A DNA stretch of 64,000 nt from Metopolophium dirhodum (lineage: Eukaryota; Arthropoda; Insecta; Hemiptera; Aphididae), in NCBI RefSeq assembly GCF_019925205.1, contig NC_083566.1, forward strand, positions 19,096,001 through 19,160,000, written 5' to 3'. The first letter of the stretch is position 1. Each line of letters begins with the position of its first letter. Of this stretch, positions 25,325 through 37,500 are shown piece after piece. The notes beneath the pieces were generated by a model. That model was not told where the DNA came from and searched no databases. It saw only the letters and a program-made list of their open reading frames with translations. The translations under genes and the position numbers were made by a program.

Positions 25325-25614
25325 TATGCCATGGTTCGTCAGAAACGAAGCCCTTCTCACAGACTTCAAAGTTCCCACTGTTAAAACCTACACGTCACTG
25401 CAAAATCTATCTATCGACTTTTTCGACAAACTAAATTACTCAAAAAGTGCGCAATACTTTCAAAGTAAGTGGCAAGCCTACTCTCCGTCGCCCCATGATG
25501 TTCTCACTTAACAAAAAAAAACAAAAAAAAAACAAAATGAACCGTAACCTCTAACAAAATGTTTATATATGGCCATAGTCACCGATGCTTCAAAAACGAA
25601 TAAAAAAAAAAAAA
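25325..25614 (+). mobile_element. Jockey-type LINE ORF2 C-terminal fragment with poly(A)
   Basis: The frame 25326-25511 begins PWFVRNEALLTDFKVPTV and ends SPSPHDVLT. PW(F/Y)VRN...D(F/L)x(V/I)PTV is the conserved extreme C-terminus of Jockey-clade ORF2. A short 3' UTR and an A13 tail at 25,602-25,614 follow. The copy is 5'-truncated right at the PW codons. CAAATATG upstream and CAACTATATG downstream could be a weak target duplication. Confidence 0.75.
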
Positions 25615-25880
25615 CAACTATATGTTCATGAATATAATATTATACCTACTGTAGGGTACGCAGTGGAATATCGATCAAAATGATAACCCACGAAGTCTAA
25701 CTGGTATATTATAGTGTGTTGTCTTATGTTTATACCATTACTCGCAAAAAAGCTCATCGACTAACATATGTGCGACATAAACTTCACAATTTATTATATC
25801 CTTAAATATCATATGCAAATACTCTGCTCAATTAGAACCAGTTATCAATAAACTGCAGACAAAGTCTATTGATTTATACT
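25615..25880. other. AT-rich spacer
   Basis: No feature recognised between the LINE tail and the GC-rich block. Confidence 0.4.
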
Positions 25881-26317
25881 TGTTCTAAGATTGACGCGGT
25901 ACGCAGCGGCCACCAGTACAAAGTACAGGTACCGCAGCGACCAGTCTACACTTTTCGTCAACCGCCACTACGGGCTACAGCGCGACAACGCCAACTCCCC
26001 CACCGCGCCACAAAGGCACAAGGTGGGACGGGAAGGCAGTCGCGTAGAACAAGTACCGGCCGTCGTAGACTAGTCACTAGAAAAAAGACACACGTTGTGA
26101 GCACACACCACGACCACAACCATATATATTATATTTTTTTCATATAGCCCGCCGTCAGTTGTTCTTTTTTTTTTTCCTTTAATATTTTTTTTGTATACAT
26201 ATATTATATATATATATATACGTGTACCCGGTACGGGGTGAAATAAACACCGATCTTGTTCACCCGAAATTGTGTTTGTTGTTTTTAACGCTCGAGTGTG
26301 CCACCCATCCTACCACA
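25881..26317 (+). repeat. Possible solo LTR-like block
   Basis: A GC-rich island begins TGTTCTAAGA and ends CATCCTACCACA. Near its 3' part lies GGTGAAATAAACACCG, with a canonical AATAAA signal, followed by a GT/T-rich stretch. This order (TG start, late AATAAA, CA end) fits a long terminal repeat. There is no matching 5-bp target duplication, no partner LTR and no visible internal coding, so alternatives are a pseudogene or an untranslated exon. Overlapping ORFs here (92 and 60 aa) are Arg/Thr/Gln-rich and look like chance readings. Confidence 0.3.
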
Positions 26318-26374
26318 TCAACGACCGGCTCTCCGCGGACCATCCACCACCACCGTCGTAGCCGCGTCAAGATC

Positions 26375-27072
26375 ATATTCAAGATTTATTGACTATGTTC
26401 AATAATAAGAGACAGAGCGATCAGATATCATTTTCAATGATATTTCTAGTAACTCCTTATACATGGCAGAAAGAATTGGCGCAGAAATTAAAATTCCACG
26501 CACTACATCCAAAGCAAAAATAGATCAAATTACGTAACCGATTCTGTTGAACGCTATCACAGACTTTCTATTTTTATTCCATACTTAGATTCACTAATAT
26601 AATCTTTTTTATGGCAATTTTCAAACGCAAATAAAATAGCATTATCAATAAGTCTACTACATCCTATAAATATTAAAAGTACACCATTAATGATTTCAAA
26701 GAGATAAGTAAGCCGATTAGTGATTGTTATAAAACTGAAAATATGATAGAGGAATTTAATATTTGTTATCATTATTGGCTTGATAAAAATTTGGTTGAAT
26801 CCCAGTGTGATGAAATTGCGTTTGTTGATTTATTGGCTCATTGCGAATATTATCCTGCTATTTTTCATATACTTAATGTTTTTATATCACTGCCTCCGAC
26901 AACGTGCACAATAGAAATATCGTTCAGTACATTGAGAAGAGTAAAGACGTGACTTCGGTCGACTACAGGTGAAGATCGTTTAAATGGGTTGTGTGCGATG
27001 AGTCTTCGTCGTAAAAGAGTGAACATAAACAAGGATACTTTCATTCGGGATGTCATTAATATGTTTGGATAA
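26375..27072 (+). pseudogene. hAT-family transposase pseudogene (C-terminal half)
   Basis: Three frame pieces reconstruct the C-terminal half of a hAT transposase of the 52 kDa repressor/ZMYM6-like type. They are MAERIGAEIKIPRTTSKAKI at about 26,464, VERYHRLSIFIPYLDSLI at about 26,550, and FVDLLAHCEYYPAIFHILNV followed by LPPTTCTIEISFSTLRRVKT (to 26,949). The last is the hAT dimerisation region (usually LPVTT..AERSFS.LRR.K). An in-frame TGA follows KT at 26,950, after which the frame continues LRSTTGEDRLNGLCAMSLRR to a natural stop at 27,070-27,072. Further stops occur after KIDQIT and LDSLI, with at least one frameshift near 26,540. The N-terminal half is absent. Inactive remnant. Confidence 0.85.
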
Positions 27073-28010
27073 AACGAAGAAATTCGCAGTTCTCATTTAA
27101 TGATACTGAATAATATATTTGATTGGATTATTTGTTTATCTATTTCTTTTTCTATACTTGTTAAAATATTTTTTAACTAACTCTATAATATATACCTACA
27201 ACAATACAAATACAATTTATTAATATTTAGCATAACATCATATTTTCATGAATATTTGAAAATAACATTAAATCTTTATTATATCTTACAATTGAGAATT
27301 TTTTTTATTTTGCCCCTCCCCACAATTTTACCATGATGGGCGTACATCAAATTTTATGTAATTTGGTTAATAAACAAATTGTGTACACGTTGACCACACA
27401 CAGTTCGCGAGACAAAAGCACAACGCGTCATTATAGCCATTGTGCAGTCCACGCTGAACCGCGTTTACCGAATGTAAAAAGTTTTCGGAAATTCCTACGT
27501 TTTATTTTTTTTTTTGTGTAAACTAGAATAAAACGACACCCTTACCACCCCGTCATTGGCCACTGAAATTGGAAAACTTTTGCACTGTTTCTTTCGAATA
27601 GAATGAGCGCGCGCGCGCGCGTGTATATATATATAAATGTATTGTTATTAATTGTATTGCCAGCCGTAACTTGTCGGCACGACTGAATAATTATTATTGT
27701 TTACAGTTTGAAAATTGATTCTTGTCCATCGTAATCCGTTCTCGGTTTCTTGTTTCATTTTTTACTGAGGGTTAAACAAGATGCGTAAATGGTGGGGGAT
27801 GAGACTCCCCATGATTTGTTTTTAAATCATGTTTCTTACTTAGATAAGCTTTATAAATATAATATTGATGTAAATGATGTTATATATTCACAGAACAATG
27901 TAGTTATTTTAATTGTAACACATACCTACCATACAAGTACATTATAGTGCCAATATACGAATTCGATATAGCACAACAACTATATTTCTATATTATTACA
28001 CACTAGTAGG
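27073..28010. other. 3' flank of hAT relic and unassigned DNA
   Basis: GCCCCTCCCCACAATTTTAC and CATGATGGGCGTACATC at 27,312-27,350 resemble hAT element ends and may mark the element's 3' limit. A GC/GT/AT purine-pyrimidine tract lies at 27,607-27,635. No gene recognised. Confidence 0.45.
27607..27635. repeat. (GC)n-(GT)-(TA)n alternating tract
   Basis: A run of GC dinucleotides passes into GTGTATATATATATA. Alternating purine-pyrimidine DNA of this kind can adopt Z-form under supercoiling. Seen directly; the structural remark is general knowledge. Confidence 0.85.
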
Positions 28011-28012
28011 TA

Positions 28013-28570
28013 CAAAGGATGTCCTGTGAGGATTTATCCATTGTCATATCTCCTGGAATAATGGAGATATCATAATTCTGTTTTTATAAGACTCGCAGGG
28101 ACAATGACTACAAATATATAATATTTTAATTTAATTTAATGTTTTAGTAAGAAAAAATTATTTATTCATTATTTTGCCATTGTATAGAGTTTATTTTTCT
28201 GAAAATGTTGACGTTTCAACATTTTATTATTATGAACTCCATGATTTAAAATTTTATTTTTTAGTTTTGTATTACAATGTTGTAGAAAAACAAATAATTA
28301 AATAGGTAAGTCTTATCAGAGAACGAGAAAAGATAATATCAAAACTAATGACTATGGTATTAATTATTAATTCGCAATTTATTTTGAAACTAAATAAAAA
28401 ATATTAAAAATCATGGGGTTAATTAAAATAAAATGTTGAAACGTCAAAACTTTCAGAAAAATGCACTTTACAAAAGTCTTGTCTCTACGAATCCTATGAA
28501 TAAAACAAAATTATGATATCTCCATTATTTTGGAAATATTGCAACGGGCAAATCATCACGGACAACCCTG
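28013..28570. mobile_element. Foldback MITE with long imperfect inverted repeats and TA duplications
   Basis: The left end CAAAGGATGTCCTGTG and the right end (reverse complement CAGGGTTGTCCGTG) are each flanked by TA, at 28011-28012 and 28571-28572. The arms stay alignable for over 200 bp inward. Both contain AATAATGGAGATATCATAAT, a TTCTGAAA.TTTTGACGTTTC-like block and CATGATTT...AAAATTTT. The central loop is near 28,290-28,370. TA duplications suggest the Tc1/mariner superfamily, but no transposase is present. Confidence 0.75.
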
Positions 28571-28572
28571 TA

Positions 28573-29480
28573 CAATATACTATATACCTAGACAGTTGTG
28601 TAAACTATAATATAGTTTATACACAATAGGTTGTCAAGATATACTATGTAGACAGCAGATGGAATTTCCAATGTCAATTCTCTGAATTAATTGTTTATCT
28701 GGGACCACACGATTATATAATTAAGATATTATAGTTGCAATCGTGACAACTAATATCATCATAGTATTATAATATAAGATTTAACTGAATAAACATAGGC
28801 GTATCTTATAGACTCTTTAATTTGGAGGCGTCAGCATCAGCTTCGCCTAAAATTATTTTTATATACTTTTTTTTTCTAAGTGCATATTTATTATAATTGC
28901 TTTAAAATGCTTATTTTTGTTAGGTTAAGTTAGGTTTTTACCATTGACCTCCTTTCCCTCCTTTGTGTACGCCATAATATAGGTACCAGCATCGACTATA
29001 TTATTATAGTCGATAATATACATATAATATGCCTCGGTAATATACGTAAGACAAAACAAACCTTTATTAAAACGGTAACCGACCAGTACATATAATATAA
29101 TATTATATATATTATTATATCGGTAATATTGTTAAAAAGTTGTTGAAAATGTGTTAACCTTCGAAAAATATTGTTGTTGATGCATACCATGCCCCCCCCC
29201 CCCCCAATCGATTTCGTACTGTGCACACTGTGCCATTATTTTCTCGTCGTCTCGAGACTCGATTATTGTTCACATTATTAGCGGATTCTGGACGATTTTT
29301 CAACCGAACCGGAAGTATCCCCCCAACTCAGCATAACATATTATTATCTATATATATTATTCACGGGCTATAATATTCCAGTAAATTGATCGCATATTAT
29401 CGTAAAATAGAACGTCTGTAATGTATGGTATACGCTGAATATTGGCGTATGCGGATTATGGCGAATGGCGATAATAACGC
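28573..29480. other. AT-rich non-coding stretch with a C14 run
   Basis: This includes a weak hAT-like candidate at about 28,795-28,975 (ATAGGCGTAT left, TACGCCATAA right) and a run of 14 C at 29,192-29,205. No gene supported. Confidence 0.4.
29192..29205. repeat. Poly(C) run
   Basis: Fourteen consecutive C residues in an AT-rich setting. The complementary strand is one long G run. Confidence 0.9.
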
Positions 29481-29556
29481 GTCAAATGATATCGTCCGTC
29501 GCGCTGTCCTTTCGAATCCGTTCTAATTTTCGGACATTTGGCCGTCGAGTTTCCAT

Positions 29557-29595
<39 letters not shown>

Positions 29596-29870
29596 ATTTA
29601 TAGTCGGCGGTGGTGGTGCGACAACAATAGCCGCGAAGGTTCCGAGTCCTCTCGAGCGCGTATCACCCACCGACCACCCCTCCAAACAACCAGCGACGAC
29701 CGACAGTATTGTCCGTTTCGTGGAAGTATTGAGTACCTACCTAAGGACGGGGAAAAAAATACGAACGGCACGTCACCGTTGCCGCAGCGACACGACATTG
29801 ATTTCGGAATTGGGTTTTAATCAAAATACTCTCATCGACCGACCCGGCGCAGCGATATAATAATGTTTCA
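29481..29870. other. CpG-richer block, possible 5' end of a transcript
   Basis: The block has many CG dinucleotides (TCGTCCGTCGCGCTG, CTCTCGAGCGCGTATC, GTTGCCGCAGCGACACGA) and an (ATT)n array at 29,558-29,595. In AT-rich insect genomes such islands often mark first exons or promoters, but no start, splice pattern or protein could be fixed. The 66- and 67-aa minus-strand ORFs here are compositionally driven and not recognised. Confidence 0.3.
29558..29595. repeat. (ATT)n microsatellite
   Basis: About twelve ATT/TTA units inside a CpG-richer block. Confidence 0.9.
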
Positions 29871-29954
29871 CCGTCTTTGTCGCCGTCAATTATTTTCCTA
29901 TTTCAAAACTATTTCACTAAAACGCAGTATTTATTGGAACGACACCAAATTATT

Positions 29955-30208
29955 ATCATATTATTATGATGGTTTATAGTACAAAATTTTTAGTTTATCT
30001 CCACTCGAAATAAAATGATTTTAACTGTACGCAATATTTTCGTTTTAAATATTATATTGTTTTATTATTAATATATATATATATATTACAGTATATTATA
30101 AGGACATAACATATTATTATAATATGAATTATAGTTTTTACTTTTTGGTTTATCTCAACTAGAAATAAAATTATTTTAACTGTACCTACGCGATGGTTTC
30201 GTGTTAAA
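29955..30208 (+). repeat. Diverged tandem duplication, about 150-bp period
   Basis: TTTTAGTTTATCTCCACTCG with AAATAAAATGATTTTAACTG (copy 1, about 29,987) recurs as TTTTGGTTTATCTCAACTAG with AAATAAAATTATTTTAACTG (copy 2, about 30,142). The upstream ATATTATTAT..TTATAGT and downstream ...TTTCGT.TTAAAT segments also match. A TA array lies between the copies. Confidence 0.75.
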
Positions 30209-33200
30209 TGTAGTTGGGTAATTTTAAAATTTAGAGTATAGTACCGTATAATATGCGAGTACGACATTATTACGTGGCCAAAAACGTGACTGTCGAGTCA
30301 CTCCGTATACATAATATAGTTTGAATTCGTTGCTTTGAACGTGCATAATTTTTTTTGCAAATTTGTTCAATTTACGGTGTTTGGTCGAATTATTATTAGG
30401 TATTATTACTATTGACAGTAACTATAATTTTTTTTTATTTCGTGTTAGACGGGTAATAGTGCATAATATTGCCTATGTTATTGTTATTATTATTATATAA
30501 TACGTGTGGTCAGTACGACAACGCTCGTGACCGCACGTAACACGTGTACGAAATTTCGGCAAGATTAATTCCATTTGATATCGAAATCACATTATAGCAG
30601 GTACATTGTAATAATATACGACCCCGAAACCGATGCATTATTTTCTAGATAACAATATTGTATACAATTCACCGGATCTACTGCTAAAGAGCAATATTTC
30701 CGGGACCACTGATGTGGTTTCGCATTGTAATACATCACCATACTGTTGCACTCGAGCTGAATCACAATAAATCACACGGAGCGCAAAGTTTGAATTTGAA
30801 TTTTTAACCGTACCCCGTGAAGAAGAACAAAAGCAACAAATTATACTCGTATATTATGTGCGATGATTTATATCACTTATAATACTCCGTACGTAAATGT
30901 CGAATCATTATAATATTTTACAATCACGCTGTGGCATGTACCTACGAATGGTTTTGTAATATATTACAATTTTATCAATACAGGAAAACAAAAACGCTTC
31001 CCGAACAAACGCGTACTTACTTGTATGAATCGGAGTAAGAAACTAATCGATACAAATACCGTTGTAGGTAAGCCGTTTGTCCCTTTCTGGGCACCTATAA
31101 TCATATCGCATAAAAAGCCTCAACATTAATCCAAGATTATAGGATGTTTTGCTTTGCGTTAGATGACTATTTAAATGATAAATAATGAGTGGAATTTCAA
31201 AAATTGAAAACAATAATAGACTACGTATTTTTGTACATTTTGATGCAATTAAGAACAATGAACGTTTTTTAATTTGGTCTAACTTAAAATTGCGGTTATA
31301 CTGCAAAATAAAATGAAAAAAAATTGTAACTTATAGGATTATCTTTACTCATACCAACATTTTACTAAAATATTCTCCAATCAACACCATTCAACGAAAT
31401 ACTGTTTTAATATATTATTATTTTTTTGGGATGGTAAACTGCAAATTCTGGAAATTTGAAGACTGCAGTGAGAAAATCGACAAATTACCACTTCTCTAAA
31501 TGTAAATTCTAGACTCGATTTCCAATCGCCCGTTTGGACTTCATGAAACTTTTGAAACTTTTTCAGTGTGAAAAAAAAGTCTATCTAAAAAAGAACTTGA
31601 TATCTATAAACCAATGCAATTTTCACTTTGTTCAGAAACTAAAAAGATATATATCTGAAAAGTGTGAAAATAATATTAAAAACCACTTAACATACATTAT
31701 GAGAATGTGCAGCTTTTATTAAAATTATTGAAATGTAATTATGTGATAATAAAAATAAATTGTACTGTATAAAAATAAACGTTTAGAAAAGTTACGAATA
31801 AAATTCTTATCAGCATAATATTGAGTAGGTAGTACCTACTATTACTTATATTCAAAAAGAGTTAAGACGCAAATTAAACGGCTAACACAAATGTGACAAC
31901 TTGTCGGATTAAAATTTATCATATAAAAATAAAATTTATTAAAAATTTATCAATAATTGTATTTTTTGTTTGGAATACGATAATTATATTACAATACCTA
32001 TATTTTGTGTTTAACAGCGCTTAAGCTGAGGAATGTTCATTTACCTATATTTTTTAACGAGTTATTTTTAGAATTTAAAACGTACAAGTTAAGGAGTTTA
32101 GCAGCAATGTTATACTAGCATTATGGCTGTAACTAATCGGGAAAAAAGCTTTAAACTTATGCTCTCAAGTACAAAGGATTTATGTAGATCTAATATCGTT
32201 TAACGTGGCCCCACGTTGCTATAAAAATAGTTTAATCGCCATAAAATCCAACCACGCGAGAATAATAATTAAATAATTTAAATCGCTATAACTTTATATT
32301 TAACAATTATTTAAAACGTTTGTGAATTCTTTGAAATACTTTTAGTGTACATAATTATTATTATCAACAATAATTATTATTTTGTGTGCATGAAAAAAAA
32401 CCCTAATGCTACGGTGAGCCATAGACTAAATTTGTATAGCTATATAGTGCAACTTAAGTTTAAAAAAGCCTAAACGAGAGTAACATTTTTCAAAGATGTC
32501 ATCCCTCAACTAAATTATATAACACTAAAAGCATAACAAAATAATTTTTATTTCATTCAAAATTATTTCAAGTGCGATTTTTTGGAAAAATCAATAATAA
32601 TACGAGCGTGTATTGTGTTGATGCCGCTTGTGTATTATTTTTCTTTGAAAAACTTGTTAGCTGTAAATTTTTAAAGCTATTATTAAGAAATAAGCTATTG
32701 AAAAGCGAGATGTAAGATAATATCTTAAATATTTAATTATCGGTCACTTAATTATAATTAAAATCCGCTAACATAACAAAATTTGTACATTGAAAAATCT
32801 TAATGCTTTTGTTCAGGTATAATAATTATTAGGCTATTGAAAAATGAGATGTAAAATATACATTTAAAATATTTTATAATTAGTCGTTAAAAAATAATTA
32901 ATATCCAAATACATTATGATGGTTTATTGGATTAATATTATTATACTAATATTGCACCAATATTTTTTATTAAAAATAAAATAAGTATTAGCACATACAA
33001 TTTTCAGAATACCTATGGTATTATATTAAATACAACATAATATAATTAAACAGAAAGTACACAAATTTATTTCTGTTTAATTTGGCATATATTATTTTAT
33101 AGGTAATTGTATTATTTAGATACCTACGTTAATATTTAAAAAAAATAAGTAAATCTAAAATTTTACCATTACTCATTACTCATTAGTAATAACTACGCAT

Positions 33201-34435
33201 GCAGAATTATTATTTTAAAAAGTATTTGTGATACATTAATAATTACAATACCTATACCTTATAATATGGGCTATTTGTTGGTAGAAAAGAAAACTTTTGT
33301 TATTTGTAATTTATTTATTTTTCCTAAAAACTAATAGTAGGTATATTATTATTCTTAACTACCAATAGTATATTTTAAAAAAAATGGAATAAAATGATAA
33401 TTTATGTTTTGATGTTTTTTTTTTTTTTTATTATTTATACCTACTACTATAATACTAACAAACAGGATTGAAATATATAATTGGCTAACCGATTTTATTC
33501 TAATCGTTATAAAAAAAAATGTGTGTATATAGTTTACCAGAAATTACCTATATAGGTAACCTAATTAATTAACATTATGCTAGTCGCTAGAGATATTGAG
33601 TAGAACAAAAGGTCAATTACGTATAGGCAGTAATCACATATTATAATATATGTTGTCAGTTCTGTTAAGAACAGAATGTCATTTATTAAGACTAATCGTA
33701 CCAATGATATTATAATATAAAATCAAACTGCACTTTGTATTTATTAATAATATGTTTCGCGATCAATATTCACTTCATTCAAACCTAAACAACTGCGTTA
33801 TAGAATTTAACATATTATATGGTGTATTTGTATAGAATATTATATTAAAATATAACATAGATAATACAATTAGTTGGAAATTCGCTGAAAACAAATTGTT
33901 CACTCGTAGCATTCCAGTGCTGTCGGTTCATAATCGATATAGTTCCACATTGTTTAAAATATATTCTGTTGTTAGGTAGGTACTTGTACGCGTGTAGTAG
34001 TCGCAGCCTTAGACTAGTCACGTCTTGAGGCCAGATACCAAAAGGCTAAAACTCCCTACTTCATCACATTCGGCTAGGCGTGTATACAAGAGTCCACGAT
34101 GTCTTTCGTTTAAAAAAAATAAAAATATTTATTACCATTTTTAACAACAAGCCGAGCTATGTATCCACAGCAAAAACTTTTTTAGAAATTCGTTTTAAAG
34201 TTCTACTAGTCGGAAGTCCTTTTTTATAAACTATTTTTAAAGTATTTTTTCTCTTGAATTTAAACTTAAGTATAGTTATTATTTAATTTAGAAGTTGCAT
34301 GATTATACATGAATTTAAATCACCACTAAGCGTCGAGGTCATAATATTATTATGTATACAAACAATAATAGCACACCGGTCGAGTAATTGGGTTAATAAA
34401 AACAGCAAAATAAAGTTATAAGTATAATAATATCT
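30209..34435. other. AT-rich non-coding stretch
   Basis: About 4.2 kb in which I recognise no gene, RNA or transposon end on either strand. The 62-aa (31,534) and 87-aa (31,043) ORFs are Lys/Ile/Leu-rich without motifs. Confidence 0.45.
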
Positions 34436-34570
34436 ATATTTTAGATTCCGAGTGACAGAAAATAAAATTAATTTTGCAACGACGAATTACCTATAATATT
34501 GTTTTCAAATAAGTTTACATAATATATTATTTTACACTGAAAACACTTTTTCGGGAAGGTTTTAATTTGG
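34436..34570 (-). repeat. Family A terminal fragment
   Basis: TTTAGATTCCGAGTGACAG and CTGAAAACACTTTTTCGGGA parallel the minus-strand copies at 5,113 (GATTCTGAGCGG; TGTAAACACTTTTTCTCC) and 44,385 (ATTCTGAATGG; CTGAAAACACTG). Only the end region is present. Confidence 0.45.
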
Positions 34571-37500
34571 AAATGCATAAATGCGTTCCGTTTATTTCAA
34601 TAGACCGTTACAAATTCGATCATCTACTGAAAATTGGGAAATTTAAAATCAACGGTAATACGTGTGCAAGAAACTCCTCTTCCAATAACTATACTGTATA
34701 GTGTATACACACACACACACACACACACACCAACTTCTGTCAGTGAAAAATAAATAAAATAAATGACCTTTATACCGGCGTGGCTGTTTGCAAGCCCGGG
34801 GTGGTGGGGGAGGGGGTATTTTCTTATTTGTGGTTTTCGAGGCGTCGCGAGGCGAGTGAGTGCCAAATACCCCGAAACTCGCGATGCCTTGCCCGGGACG
34901 CAATAACTTTCTTTAATAAATTTAATGACAACTGACAATGTGGACGGAATATACATTAGAGATTAACATTTTTCCGGATGAAAATTAAACATTTCTTATT
35001 GGCAAACAACTACTGTTATGCTGTGGTGTATGGAGATATTACTTAATCCATCTTGTTTTTACATTACTTATTATAATTAAAATATTATACTGCAGTGACG
35101 CAGTGTAGCATACAGTAGGTAACTACGTTAAATTCACTGAGTCACTAAATTTTAAAGTTAGTGACAAAGCGTGGTACCATATAAATGCATTATAAGTTTA
35201 AAATTAAATAATATCCAACTAGGTGTATGTTATAAATACAATTATATACCTACGACATTTTACAAAATATATAATTGTATTACCTATTACATATATATCA
35301 TAATATATTATGTCAAGTTCCCAAGTATATAATTAGTACCTATCTATCCACACAGGTTTAGTTGTTGAATCATATTATAATACAAGTGGAACATATTACA
35401 AAACCACAACGTACTAAACAGACAACTTACAATCGTTTGGTTAAAACTATATATAGACTAAAGTTACAGAACTTTTGATTTGATTTATAAAATATGCTAA
35501 TATGTAAATTCTCAAAAATATTATGTAACTTATTAATATTTCTCAAAAACCGTATGTATACCGGCAGTGATAACATGTGGATACAACAAATTTTACCTTT
35601 TTGTAAATTTGAGTTTCTTATCCAAATAGGATGCTGTACAGAATCTGTACATTGGTACACAGCATCAGTATCCATTGGGTTTTAATATTAAATTTCTAAT
35701 AAATTATACATTTATTTATAAAAAATATAATTCGATATGTTGTTTTAGTATATTATAAATAATTGAATCAAATTCGACTTTAAATTATAACATATAGAGC
35801 GTGTATAAAATAAAACATTTTGAAACTCATACATAATTTTATCGTTAAATATTTCACGAGAATGTATACACTATTTTTTTCACTGCAGCCTGGTTTAAAT
35901 ATTTCATACAATATGCATTTAAAAGTATTTACCAAGCTGAGTTTTCGAGTAAAATATTTCATGAATATTATTTTGTAGGTAGATAAACAAGTTAAAATGT
36001 CTCTTTACTCTGCAGTTTAATAAAATACTTAAATATTTGAGCAGAATAATTGCACTGCTCGTATATTATAGTTACACCTTTTGAATTCGACAAGATTCCA
36101 AACAAATTAATGCAAACATAATTTTTTGATTTCATTCTATGGCCTTAATTTGGGTTTACAATAATATTCTGACATATCAAAATGATAAAAATATTATGTA
36201 CTATGTCAATGAGTGTTAACAAGATTTGCTTTTCACACACTAAAACTGAAATTAAATTCTCGTGACACTATTCCGCACTAAAATATTTTTTCCTCACATT
36301 ACTTTCAGGTTATTATTTGTACGATTATCGTATTTCACACTTCGTTCTTCTGCGTCGCTTCTTCACGAGAATCGTGTACTTGCTCGCGTCGGGTAATCCG
36401 AACATAATGGAATTAAATTATTAAAACTAAGACCTGTGCCGAGTACCGTCCTGCACCTACCTACCAACTTACTTACCTACAGTGACTGATAATGCATAAT
36501 ATCGTAATATGGTCAACGCCTTGTTTATATATAAACACACCTACGACTGTGCACTGCAGTGCACACGTTAAGCATTGTTCTGCTAATTGTAAATCTGTTC
36601 ATACTTTCGTACTGTGGTACTATCATAATAATACAAATGAATAACTATAATATTGATTTTAACCTAATTTATTATAGTGTGAACAGGCCGTAGTAACAAT
36701 CACAATTGAAGATTTGTAAACGACAGCGTCTAATACAGTTCATAATGTTTATTGTATAATAGTTAAAAATTATAACAAAGGTGGATATTCAGAGTGTTCA
36801 AAAATGTTGGATACTGCCATAAGTGCAAATAAGGAAGGCTTGAGCTCCCCGTCTCACAAACATTTTTAGATGTTGTTTTTAGCTTATTATATAATATATA
36901 TTTAATATTATTATAGTAAGACTTTTACACTGGATACGGCCATTACACTAATAAGAAGTTAGAACTGGTAAACGGTAATATTATATTAACTAATGTGGTC
37001 ATATTTTACCTGATAAATGTGCGCATCTGTGTTAATTGTTATTACTATATTATGTGGGTATAAAAATATGTAAACAGTAATTATAGCATTTCCAAATTGT
37101 TTGATCATCTTGTATAATATATCTACGTTGACCTTAGAACAAGTTTCATGTTTTTAGTTTTTCTTCGGGTCCACTGTTTTCAATTATGTATAATGTATAT
37201 TATATTATGGTTGTTTTTCTAAGTTTTAAATTAAACTTATAGCCTTGTATCCATTGAAAATTGTAAAATAATTATGTTTTTTTATGACATACAATATTAT
37301 ATGTCATATGAGTTGTAAATAAAATTGTGTTTTCGTATTTGATTTCAACACATTATATAATTATATTTGAAAACACGAGGTATTGATTTATGCATACCTA
37401 TTTCCTGTTTTAATGTTTATTGATTTTTATTTGGAAATTTAGAAATTATAATATGTTTAATATTCATAATACATAAATTAATGGAAATCACAAAAGTGAA

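Noticed and set aside
25869..26147. 92-aa and 60-aa Arg-rich ORFs
   Set aside because: Two overlapping frames in a GC-rich block with no motif; better explained as non-coding.
28795..28975. Possible small hAT-like element with GGCGTA ends
   Set aside because: Only a 6-bp shared terminal word and no target duplication.
34795..34905. Hairpin around CCCGGG and GGCGTCGCGAG words
   Set aside because: The matching segments occur in crossed rather than nested order, so no simple stem forms.
34624..34956. 110-aa and 84-aa minus-strand ORFs
   Set aside because: They translate the CA array (VCVC run) and a G-rich patch (PPPPP run).
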